Assembly: GCA_937879875.1 (NCBI GenBank)
Contig: CALFMN010000002.1
Coordinates: forward strand, 1-7,691
Origin: an uncultured Chloroflexota bacterium
Lineage (GTDB): Bacteria > Chloroflexota > Dehalococcoidia > CAUJGQ01
Direction of reading: 5' to 3'
DNA: 7,691 nt
Positions 1 through 5,574 of the stretch are shown one piece after another. Within the stretch, counting starts at the first letter, position 1. Each line of letters opens with the position of its first letter. A program made the position numbers and the translations under genes. The notes below the pieces were generated by a model. That model was not told where the DNA came from. It ran no database searches and worked only from the letters and a program-made list of their open reading frames with translations.

Positions 1-1
1 G

Positions 2-46
2 TGGCGCATCCTGCACGCCGCTCCACCTGTTATGGAATCTGGGTAA
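2..46 (+). CDS. Possible C-terminal tail of a truncated gene
   Basis: One plus-strand frame is open from the window edge and ends at TAA (44-46), reading WRILHAAPPVMESG before the stop. Fourteen codons are too few to identify a family or to rule out chance. It is listed only because a co-directional gene ending just before the palindromic repeat at 61-153 would fit the intergenic position of the other repeat copies. No function is proposed. Confidence 0.2.
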   Translation, partial: WRILHAAPPVMESG

Positions 47-60
47 CGATGAGCCTACGA

Positions 61-153
61 GGAAGGGGTTGATTCGCGGGCAACCGATTGTCCCCCAATA
101 ACCCTTCCCCTGTGGGGAAGGGAGACGGCGCTTCAGCGCCGGCGGGGTTAGGT
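61..153 (+). repeat. Palindromic intergenic repeat, copy A (left-truncated)
   Basis: This copy contains a perfect 9-bp stem (102-110 with 114-122, arms CCCTTCCCC/GGGGAAGGG, loop TGT). A second 5-bp stem follows (127-131 with 136-140, GGCGC/GCGCC, loop TTCA), and the copy ends in GGGGTTAGGT. Bases 61-95 match 3489-3522 of copy B with three substitutions and one indel. Copy A starts at what is, in copy B, the right half of the left hairpin, so its left arm seems lost. No T-run follows the stems, so it does not look like a standard intrinsic terminator. Confidence 0.8.
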
Positions 154-215
154 AGACCCCGCCGCGTGCCGGTGCCATCATGCGCCGCAGACGAGACGAT
201 GGGAGGGCGAGGACG

Positions 216-1004
216 ATGGCCTCGAATACGGTGCTGATCGAGAAACGGGACGGCGTGGGGCTGGTAACGCTCAACCGGCCCGAGCGGCTGAACGCGATGA
301 ACTGGGAGATGATGTTCGCGCTGGTGGATGAGCTGGAGGCGCTGGCGCAGGATCGCGCGGTCGGCTGCGTCGTGCTGACCGGCGCCGGCCGCGCCTTCTG
401 CGCCGGCGGCGACATTCAGGGCATGGTCGAAGACGAACCGCTGACCTACGAGCAGCAGGTGGAGCGCCAGCAGCAGATCCATCGCTCATCGGCGCTGTTG
501 CACACGATGCCGAAGCCGGCGATCGCGATGGTCAACGGCCACGCGGTCGGCGCCGGGCTCTCGCTGGCGCTGGCCTGCGATCTGCGCTTGGCTGGCGCGG
601 CGGCGAAGTTCGGCACAGCCTTCATGCGCGTCGGCTTCTCCGGCGACTTCGGCGGCAGTTGGCTGCTGACGCAGATCGCCGGTACGGCGAAGGCGCGCGA
701 GCTGTACTACACGGCCGAGATCGTCGGTGCCGCGGAGGCGCTGCGGCTGGGCATCGTCAACCGCGTGCTGCCGGACTCGGAGCTGCGCGAGCAGACGCTG
801 GCGCTGGCGCGGCAGATCACCGCCGGGCCACGCGTGGCACACGGCTACATGAAGGAGAACCTCAACCGCAGCCAGCACGAACGCTTCGAAGATCTGCTGC
901 TGGCCGAGGCCCGCGCCCATCTGCGCACCGGCCAGACCGCCGACCATCAGGAGGCCGCCCGCGCTTTTCTGGAGAAGCGCCCGCCGGCGTTCAGCGGGCG
1001 ATAG
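216..1004 (+). CDS. Enoyl-CoA hydratase/isomerase family protein
   Basis: This 262-residue crotonase-fold protein should act in the cytoplasm on acyl-CoA thioesters (hydration or double-bond isomerisation). The family pattern is complete: LNRPERLNAMN near residues 19-29, the CoA/oxyanion-hole segment GRAFCAGGDI at 58-67, GHAVGAGLSLALACD at 108-122, and the FG..F...G.SGDFGG segment at 132-147. Compared with mitochondrial enoyl-CoA hydratase, both catalytic glutamates appear replaced (Ser116 and Phe136 in my alignment). Asp144 sits where some isomerases and dehalogenases of the superfamily carry a functional acid. A PaaG-like or other isomerase is therefore as likely as a true hydratase. The start at 216 is preferred because GGGAGG and GAGG lie just upstream; an in-frame ATG at 180 would add 12 arginine-rich residues. 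Its last 35 codons recur at 1646-1750. Confidence 0.88.
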   Translation: MASNTVLIEKRDGVGLVTLNRPERLNAMNWEMMFALVDELEALAQDRAVGCVVLTGAGRAFCAGGDIQGMVEDEPLTYEQQVERQQQIHRSSALLHTMPKPAIAMVNGHAVGAGLSLALACDLRLAGAAAKFGTAFMRVGFSGDFGGSWLLTQIAGTAKARELYYTAEIVGAAEALRLGIVNRVLPDSELREQTLALARQITAGPRVAHGYMKENLNRSQHERFEDLLLAEARAHLRTGQTADHQEAARAFLEKRPPAFSGR

Positions 1005-1034
1005 GTAGCGCAGCGGTGAAGTCGCCCTGGCGCG

Positions 1035-1064
1035 TGCTAGGCTATATGCGTGGGATATTCCCAC
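1035..1064 (+). promoter_or_regulatory. Candidate promoter and operator of the AbrB-RelE module
   Basis: Between the hydratase stop and the antitoxin start lies an inverted repeat GTGGGA-TAT-TCCCAC (1050-1064). Just upstream are TGCTAGGCT and TATATG, either of which could serve as a -10 element; no convincing -35 is visible. AbrB-type antitoxins commonly bind palindromes in their own promoter, so an autoregulatory operator is a reasonable inference. The promoter call itself is weak. Confidence 0.4.
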
Positions 1065-1083
1065 ACGGTGGAGGGCATCGACG

Positions 1084-1335
1084 ATGCAGAGCGTACGTGT
1101 AGACGCGAAGGGCCGGTTGGTCATCCCCAAAGAGGCGCGCGAGAAACTGGCCGTAAATCCGGGCGACGTGTTCTATGTGCAGGTTGAGGGATCGATCCTG
1201 CACTTTGCGAAGGCGCAGAATCCGTTCGATGCCCTGGCCGTGGAGGCCGAGGCGGAGTATGCGGCCGGGCGCACGCGCAACCTGCGAGACGTCGCCGGCG
1301 AGCTTGGCGTAGATCTCGACGCCGAGGATGAGTGA
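1084..1335 (+). CDS. AbrB/SpoVT-type antitoxin
   Basis: This 83-residue protein has an N-terminal AbrB-like swapped-hairpin DNA-binding domain. The segment KGRLVIPKEAREKL at residues 9-22, followed by PGD at 26-28, is the usual signature. The C-terminal half (about 45-83) is acidic (EAEAEY, DLDAEDE), as expected for an intrinsically flexible toxin-binding tail. GTGGAGGG at 1068-1075 is a good ribosome site 8 bases before ATG. Its last 8 bases overlap the downstream toxin gene, the normal arrangement for a type II toxin-antitoxin operon with the antitoxin first. It probably represses its own promoter through the palindrome at 1050-1064. Confidence 0.88.
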   Translation: MQSVRVDAKGRLVIPKEAREKLAVNPGDVFYVQVEGSILHFAKAQNPFDALAVEAEAEYAAGRTRNLRDVAGELGVDLDAEDE

Positions 1336-1642
1336 GCGGTACCGGGTTCAGCTCACCCGCACCGCGGAGAAAGATCTCCGCGATCTGCGCTCATTCGTCG
1401 GACGGGTGATGCGTGTCCTCGCCCAGCTTGAGACTGAGCCGCGCAAGGGACACACGCTTACCGGCAGCCTGAAAGGCGTGCGCTCACTGGACTTCTCCCT
1501 GCCCGGCGGTGCCCACCGTGCGGTGTACGTCGTCAACGACACTGAGCGCGTCTGTCTGGTGTTTCTCATCGGCTCGCATGAAGGGATCTACAAATTGGCC
1601 GAACGACGCTATGAGGCGTTGAGGCGCAGTGGCCTGGCATAA
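1328..1642 (+). CDS. RelE/ParE-superfamily toxin
   Basis: This 104-residue basic protein follows the RelE pattern. An N-terminal helix region carries TRTAEKDLRDL (10-20), then L.GSLKGVRSLDFSLPGG (44-61), the core strand HRAVYVV (63-69), and a late VFLIGSHEGIYKLAERRY region. RelE-type members cleave mRNA at the ribosome, while ParE-type members poison gyrase. The sequence alone does not decide between them, although HRAVY resembles the YRAIY strand of RelE. The start overlaps the antitoxin stop by 8 bases, implying translational coupling. Its TAA stop is followed after one codon, in the same frame, by a duplicated hydratase tail. Confidence 0.85.
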   Translation: MSERYRVQLTRTAEKDLRDLRSFVGRVMRVLAQLETEPRKGHTLTGSLKGVRSLDFSLPGGAHRAVYVVNDTERVCLVFLIGSHEGIYKLAERRYEALRRSGLA

Positions 1643-1645
1643 CCC

Positions 1646-1750
1646 TTGGCCGAAGCCCGCGCCCACCTGCGCACCGGCCAGACCGCCGACCACCAGGAAG
1701 CCGCCCGCGCCTTCTTGGAGAAGCGCCCGCCCGTGTTCAGCGGCTGGTAG
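1646..1750 (+). pseudogene. Remnant 3' end of an enoyl-CoA hydratase paralogue
   Basis: The frame reads LAEARAHLRTG...PPVFSGW and stops at TAG (1748-1750). This matches the last 34 residues of the hydratase at 216-1004 except for two residues. By hand alignment of 1647-1750 with 901-1004 I count 12 differences in 104 bases. About seven are synonymous, so the copy diverged as a working coding sequence before it was truncated. Homology begins within about four bases of the toxin stop codon, so the left breakpoint is at the toxin gene end. There is no start codon or ribosome site of its own. Confidence 0.9.
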
Positions 1751-1784
1751 GCGGCGGTCGCGCGATGGTGACCGTCACTCAGGT

Positions 1785-1813
1785 GGTGACGAGGCGTATA
1801 CAAATCGTATACG
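1785..1813 (+). promoter_or_regulatory. Candidate promoter with GTATAC palindrome operator
   Basis: An inverted repeat CGTATAC-AAATC-GTATACG (1795-1801 with 1807-1813) lies 30 bases before the start of the BrnT-like gene. GTGACG (1786-1791) and TATACG (1808-1813), 16 bases apart, resemble -35 and -10 hexamers at 4 of 6 positions each. The palindrome overlaps the proposed -10, the expected geometry for autorepression by the toxin-antitoxin complex. Identification is by pattern only. Confidence 0.5.
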
Positions 1814-1842
1814 ATATCGAGTGAGCCAGGCGGAGCTGGAGC

Positions 1843-2121
1843 TTGCGGATCGAAGCGCTCGAAATCGATGACCACATCCTGGACAAGCTTGAGAACAGGC
1901 ACGAAGTGACGCTGGACGAGGTCGAGGAGGCATGTTTCTCCGATGAGGCGCATGTGCGAAGAGGACGCGAGGGACTGTACAAGCTCTTTTCTCGGTCGGT
2001 TGCAGGCCGGTACTTGCTCGTCGTTCTGGCTGATCACGGAGGCGGGGTATGGGGAGTCGTAACAGCACGCGAGATGACAAGAAACGAGCGAACGCTCTAC
2101 CGGCAGCACAGGGGCAACTGA
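1843..2121 (+). CDS. BrnT-like (RelE-fold) toxin
   Basis: This 92-residue protein starts at TTG (1843), with GGCGGAG seven bases upstream as ribosome site. The order of features resembles BrnT-family ribonuclease toxins: an N-terminal helix (DKLENRHEVTLDEVEEAC, about 14-31), a central basic segment (HVRRGREGLYK), the core strand GRYLLVVL, and a C-terminal VVTAREMTRNERTLY like the SAR.A...ER..Y ending of BrnT. Assignment to the family is by motif memory; a DUF4258-type relative is the alternative. The toxin is first in the cluster, as in brnTA, and the next gene overlaps it by 73 bases. A few potential internal starts exist, but none has a better ribosome site. Confidence 0.7.
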   Translation: MRIEALEIDDHILDKLENRHEVTLDEVEEACFSDEAHVRRGREGLYKLFSRSVAGRYLLVVLADHGGGVWGVVTAREMTRNERTLYRQHRGN

Positions 2122-2378
2122 CCCAACTGGAGGACGCCGCGGCACGTTACGAAGACGGCGATGCCTGGGATGCAACTGATGTGGTGGTGGACCTGAAGCC
2201 ACGCCGGCCGCTCGACAAGGTCATCCCTGTGCGGCTCGCCACAGAACAGTGGCGCGAGATCAGCATCGAGGCGGAGGAACTGGGTGTTGGCCCATCGACG
2301 CTCGCTCGGATGTGGATCATCGAGCGGTTGCGAGAGCTGCGCCGCCAGCGCTTGACCGAGGCGACGCGTCCATCGTGA
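2049..2378 (+). CDS. Ribbon-helix-helix-like antitoxin
   Basis: This 109-residue protein starts at ATG 2049 behind GGAGG (spacing about 6), inside the 3' end of the BrnT-like gene. The C-terminal half carries a short strand KVIPVRL, then two helices (EQWREISIEAEELGV, then STLARMWIIERLRELRRQ). This resembles the MetJ/Arc/CopG ribbon-helix-helix DNA-binding domain, followed by a basic end. The N-terminal part is hydrophilic and may contact the toxin. It lacks the usual BrnA sequence pattern, so this is not simply a brnTA pair. The stop overlaps a GTG codon (GTGA, 2375-2378) that starts the DUF2442 reading frame. A shorter form from a non-ATG start near 2112 cannot be excluded, given the unusually long overlap. 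Confidence 0.72.
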   Translation: MGSRNSTRDDKKRANALPAAQGQLTQLEDAAARYEDGDAWDATDVVVDLKPRRPLDKVIPVRLATEQWREISIEAEELGVGPSTLARMWIIERLRELRRQRLTEATRPS

Positions 2379-2624
2379 TCGACGTTGTCACCGGCGTGCG
2401 TGTGCTGAAGCCGTACGTTCTCGCAGTCACGTTCGCCGACGGAGAGCGCCGTGTTGTTGATGCAGGGGCCGCGGCTATTTGGCCCGCTGTTCGAGCCGCT
2501 GCGCGATCCCGCCTTCTTTGCGCAGGCCTTTGTCGATGCAGAGCTGGGCACCGTTGTCTGGCCGAACGGCGCCGGCCTCGCACCGGAGTCCCTGCGCGCC
2601 GGCCAGCCGGCGCCCGCGGCTTGA
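2375..2624 (+). pseudogene. DUF2442 family protein, frameshifted
   Basis: Two frames together make one DUF2442-type protein. Frame one (GTG 2375, overlapping the preceding stop as GTGA) gives VTGVRVLKPYVLAVTFADGE then RRVVD. The next frame, open from 2460 to TGA 2622-2624, gives FGPLFEPLRDPAFFAQ, then AELGTVVWPNGAGLAPESL. These are the N- and C-terminal halves of the family in correct order. The shift, equivalent to one extra or two missing bases, lies close to 2455-2465 (GTTGTTGATGCAGGGG). DUF2442 proteins have no settled biochemical role and are often found beside small toxin-antitoxin-like genes. The cause may be a real mutation, a sequencing or assembly error, or less likely programmed frameshifting. 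The gene ends 8 bases before the convergent SDR stop. Confidence 0.78.
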
Positions 2625-2632
2625 GGTGCGGC

Positions 2633-3427
2633 CTACGTTCCCGGCAGCGGCCGCGGCACGTCGCCCGCGGTGAGGCCGCCGTCCACCACCAGCGCGTGGC
2701 CCGTGATGTACGAGGCCTCATCCGAGCAGAGAAAGAGCACCGTCTTCGCGATCTCCTCCGGCTTGCCCACGCGGCCGAGCAGTACGCGCTGGCCCATCTG
2801 CTGCCAGACCGGCTCCTGCTGTTCGGCGGGCAGCGCGTCGATGTTGCGGAAGATCGGCGTGCGGATGATGCCGGGGCAGACGCAGTTGACGCGGATGTTG
2901 TCGCGTCCCACCTCGGCCGCGATCGAGCGCGTCAGGTTGATCACGCCGGCCTTCGCTGCGCTGTAGGCGTGGAGCAGTGCCGAACCGCGCAGCCCCGCGA
3001 TCGAGGCTGTGCTCACGATCGCGCCGCCGCCCGCCTTGCGCAGCTCCGGAATCGCGTACTTGCAACCGAGATAGATCGACTTCAGATCGACATCGATTAC
3101 GAGATCCCAGTCGTCTTCCGCGATCTCGGTGATGCTGCCACCGCGGCCGAGGCCGGCGTTGTTGTAGAGCAGATCGAGCCGGCCGAAGCGCTCGACGGCG
3201 GCCCGCACCATGCCGGCCACGTCTTCCGCCGCCGAGACATCGGTATGCACGTACGCCGCCTTGCCGCCAGCCGCCGCGATCTCGGCCTGCACGGTGCGCC
3301 CGCGCTCGTCCTGCACGTCGGCCAACAGCACGGCGGCGCCCTCGGCCGCGAACAGCCGCGCCGTCGCCTCGCCGATGCCCGATGCCGCGCCCGTGATCAG
3401 CGCCACCTTGCCGTCGAGTCTGCCCAT
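2633..3427 (-). CDS. SDR family NAD-dependent oxidoreductase
   Basis: This 264-residue classical short-chain dehydrogenase is full length for the family and cytoplasmic. The cofactor motif TGAASGIG is at residues 12-19. Asp37, at the end of the second strand, indicates preference for NAD over NADP. NNAG is at 89-92, and the catalytic residues are Ser142, Tyr155 and Lys159 (YSAAK), with PG at the expected position after the sixth strand. The active-site asparagine usually found in the V-N-L context reads V-D-L here (Asp114). The substrate is unknown; the family acts on secondary alcohols, 3-hydroxyacyl compounds or sugars. The C-terminus has the usual SDEASYITGHALVVDGG end. ATG 3427 is preceded by GGGAGG at five to six bases. 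The MDR gene lies upstream on the same strand, separated by a repeat, so shared transcription is uncertain. Confidence 0.92.
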   Translation of the reverse strand: MGRLDGKVALITGAASGIGEATARLFAAEGAAVLLADVQDERGRTVQAEIAAAGGKAAYVHTDVSAAEDVAGMVRAAVERFGRLDLLYNNAGLGRGGSITEIAEDDWDLVIDVDLKSIYLGCKYAIPELRKAGGGAIVSTASIAGLRGSALLHAYSAAKAGVINLTRSIAAEVGRDNIRVNCVCPGIIRTPIFRNIDALPAEQQEPVWQQMGQRVLLGRVGKPEEIAKTVLFLCSDEASYITGHALVVDGGLTAGDVPRPLPGT

Positions 3428-3444
3428 CGAAACCTCCCGCGGCG

Positions 3445-3582
3445 CCTAACCCCGCCGCGTCTTGCGCCGCGTCTCCCTTCCCGACACAGGAAGGGTTGAT
3501 TCGAGGGCTACCGATTGTCCTCAGAAGAACCCCTCCCGTGTCGGGAGGGGACAGCCGAGCGTTTACGCGAGGCAGGGGTAGG
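3445..3582. repeat. Palindromic intergenic repeat, copy B (two-ended)
   Basis: The copy fills most of the gap between the SDR start and the MDR stop. It runs CCTAACCCC (from 3445), then a hairpin CCCTTCC/GGAAGGG (3475-3481 with 3489-3495). A spacer containing TTGATTCG and ACCGATTGTCC follows, then a perfect 9-bp stem (3530-3538 with 3542-3550, CCCCTCCCG/CGGGAGGGG). It ends in GGGGTAGG (to 3582). It is thus a head-to-head pair of the unit seen in copy A. Neither hairpin is followed by a T-run. Confidence 0.82.
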
Positions 3583-3589
3583 CCACGCC

Positions 3590-4621
3590 CTACGGCCTAT
3601 ACACGACCTTGCATTCGCGCGGGTCGGAGAGTGCCTTGAACGCGGCGGGCAGGCCGTCGAGGTCGGTGATGCGCGTCACCAGCGGCGAGGTGTCGACCGC
3701 ACCCTCGGCGATCGCGCCCAGCGCCTCGGCGAACTCCTCCGCCGTGTAGCCGAGCACGAAGTGCAACGAGCACTGCTTGTTGATGCCCGTGCGCGGGAAG
3801 AAGCGGTCCTCCGTCATGCAGACGCCGACCACGATCACGCGCCCGCGCAGCGCCACATCGTCGATCGCCTGCTGGATCGTGCCCTCAACGCCCACACATT
3901 CGAACACGACCTGCGGCAGGCCGCCGTTTTCGGTGAGCCGCTCGGCGATGTTGTCTGCCGCCGGGTTGAGCAGCGCGTCGGCGCCGAGCTTTTGCGCCAA
4001 TTCGCGGCGCGGCGCCGCCGGGTCGCTGACGGTGACGTGCTCGACGCCCTCGTGCTTGAGCCAGAGCAGCGTCATGAGTCCGATCGGCCCGGCGCCCATC
4101 ACCAGCGCCCGCTCGCCCGGCTGCAGCTTCGCCTCGCGCACCGCATGCAGGCCGACGCCGCACGGCTCCGTCGTCGCGGCGATGTGATCGGGCACGCCGT
4201 CCGGCACGCGCAGCAGCAGCGGCACGCTCAGCAGCACATACTCGCCGTAGGCGCCGGGATAGTCGGTGCTGTAGCCGATCGCCTGGTGGCCGCGCGGTGA
4301 CGACGGATCGGGCAGCACCGGCACGCTGGTGACACGTGTGCCGGGCGCGAATGCCTCGCCACCGGGGCCGGCCTCAACGACTTCAGCCACGAACTCGTGG
4401 CCCATCACCACGCCACGATCCAAATCGATCACGGAGCCGACAGGCAGCTTGTTGCCCTCGCGCGAGCCGACCAGGTCGTCCGCGTATTTGGCAAAGTGCA
4501 GATCGCTGCCGCAGATGCCGCAGCCGCGCACGCGGGCCAGCACCTGCATCGGCCCGGGCTTTGGCCGCTCGACCTCGCCAACTGTCAGTTCGCCGCCGCG
4601 GCGAAGCAGCATTGCGCGCAT
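3590..4621 (-). CDS. Zinc-dependent MDR alcohol dehydrogenase family protein
   Basis: This 343-residue medium-chain dehydrogenase/reductase of the threonine/sorbitol dehydrogenase-like type oxidises an alcohol with NAD(P). Catalytic zinc ligands are visible: Cys37 in GCGICGSDLH, His75-Glu76 in GHE, and Glu152 in TEPCG. The Rossmann motif GAGPIG is at 176-181, with an Asp at the end of the following strand (VTVSDP) suggesting NAD. The four-cysteine structural zinc lobe is absent: residues 97-125 contain no cysteine. Between GSDLH and GHE is a longer than usual loop (about 43-72). I chose ATG 4621, preceded by GAGG at five bases, because it gives MRAMLLRRGG. An in-frame ATG at 4651 would start inside the hairpin of repeat copy C. 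The natural substrate cannot be told. Confidence 0.9.
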   Translation of the reverse strand: MRAMLLRRGGELTVGEVERPKPGPMQVLARVRGCGICGSDLHFAKYADDLVGSREGNKLPVGSVIDLDRGVVMGHEFVAEVVEAGPGGEAFAPGTRVTSVPVLPDPSSPRGHQAIGYSTDYPGAYGEYVLLSVPLLLRVPDGVPDHIAATTEPCGVGLHAVREAKLQPGERALVMGAGPIGLMTLLWLKHEGVEHVTVSDPAAPRRELAQKLGADALLNPAADNIAERLTENGGLPQVVFECVGVEGTIQQAIDDVALRGRVIVVGVCMTEDRFFPRTGINKQCSLHFVLGYTAEEFAEALGAIAEGAVDTSPLVTRITDLDGLPAAFKALSDPRECKVVYRP

Positions 4622-4626
4622 TATGG

Positions 4627-4665
4627 CCTCACCCCTCGGTCCCCTCTCCACTTCGTGGAGAGGGG
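4627..4665. repeat. Palindromic intergenic repeat, copy C
   Basis: A perfect 11-bp stem with a TTC loop (4641-4651 with 4655-4665, arms CCCCTCTCCAC/GTGGAGAGGGG) is preceded by CCTCACCCCTCGGT. The arms differ in sequence from copies A and B but share the pyrimidine-rich/purine-rich plan. It lies 20 bases upstream of the MDR start codon, so in an MDR mRNA it would sit in the 5' leader or, if co-transcribed, between the hydrolase remnant and MDR. Confidence 0.7.
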
Positions 4666-4708
4666 AGGATTGTGGAATGTTTGAAATGGTGTGGAGGATT
4701 CCTGATCC

Positions 4709-5489
4709 TCACCACTCACCCGCAAGAAACTCGCGGATCAGGCGGTTTACCAGCTCGGGCTGCTCATGCACGATCCAGTGCGAGCCGTTGGGCACGCGCT
4801 CGACGCGCAGGTTAGGGACGTACTGATCGAGGCCATCCAGATTGCTCGCCAGCAGCGCCGTATCCTGCTCGCCCCAGATCACCAGCGTGGGCACCGTCAC
4901 GGTACGCGATGCGAACCCTACGGCATAGTCGCCGTGCGCGGGGCTTTCGGGCGCCGGCGGCCCGACGCGGGCGGCGCGGTAGTAGTTGAACCCGTCGCTG
5001 AGGCCGCCCGGCCGCGACCATGCTTCCAAATAGGCCGCGCGGTCAGCCTCTGTGAAGGCTCCGGATTCGATCAGCCGCCCGAACACGGTCTGAAAGAAAC
5101 CGGTGTAGCCGTTGGCCGCAAGGGTCTCCTCGGCCTACGGACTGCGGAAGCGCAGCATATACTGGCTCGCCTGCTGCTGCGCCGCGTTGTGCTTCATCTC
5201 TCGGCCGAAGGTCGCCGGGTGCGCCATGTTGATGATCACGAGCCGCTCCAGCAGCTCAGGATGGGCGATGGCGAAGGACCCAGGCCACACCGCCGCCCCA
5301 GTCGTGCGCCACCAGCGTGAACGGCTCGCCGCCGTTGAGTTTGGCCGCGAGCTGGCGCACGTCCTCCACCAATATCGGCACGCGGTAGGCATCGAGATCG
5401 GTGAGCCGTGCGGAGAGGTTGTAGCCGCGCAGATCCGGCGCCACAGCGAAATGGTCGCGGCCGAACTCGGCGCAGCCGTGCTGGAGCAT
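4709..5489 (-). pseudogene. Alpha/beta hydrolase (epoxide hydrolase-like), broken
   Basis: Pieces in two frames join into one hydrolase of about 260 residues. The N-terminal piece has HFAVAPDLRGYNLSARLTD, then VAHDWGGGVAW. Next come HPELLERLVIINMAHP, a cap-region segment, WGEQDTALLASN and GSHWIVHEQPE, ending LAGEW. The HDWGG elbow with Asp nucleophile (codon 5301-5303), acid Asp (codon 4862-4864) and His (codon 4778-4780) are those of epoxide hydrolases and haloalkane dehalogenases. There are three lesions. A one-base shift lies near 5273-5277. An in-frame TAG at 5135-5137 stands where RFRSP-E-AEETL would be natural, one base from GAG. The usual N-terminus, including the full HGFPEFW oxyanion strand, is missing beyond about 5470. 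If even the first two are sequencing errors, the missing N-terminus still argues for a dead gene. Confidence 0.85.
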
Positions 5490-5574
5490 CGCGTCACTTC
5501 GGCGACATCTCAACCAGCCGCGGCCGGTCGCTCCATTATGCCGGTCCCGTGGTCGACTATCGCTCTGCATAAAG

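Noticed and set aside
102..122. Perfect hairpin as an intrinsic terminator (also 3530-3550 and 4641-4665).
   Set aside because: No T-run follows on either strand, and the hairpins belong to a repeated family; a weak role in termination or mRNA end protection is still possible.
1643..1871. Plus-strand open frame at 1629-1871 spanning the hydratase remnant as a possible new small gene.
   Set aside because: It is out of frame with the remnant, lacks a ribosome site, and runs through the promoter region of the next cluster.
2249..3499. Very long plus-strand open frame (416 codons) across the DUF2442 and SDR region.
   Set aside because: It is antisense to a clear SDR gene and rich in Arg, Ala and His, as expected for a shadow frame in GC-rich DNA; only the part starting at 2375 matches a family.
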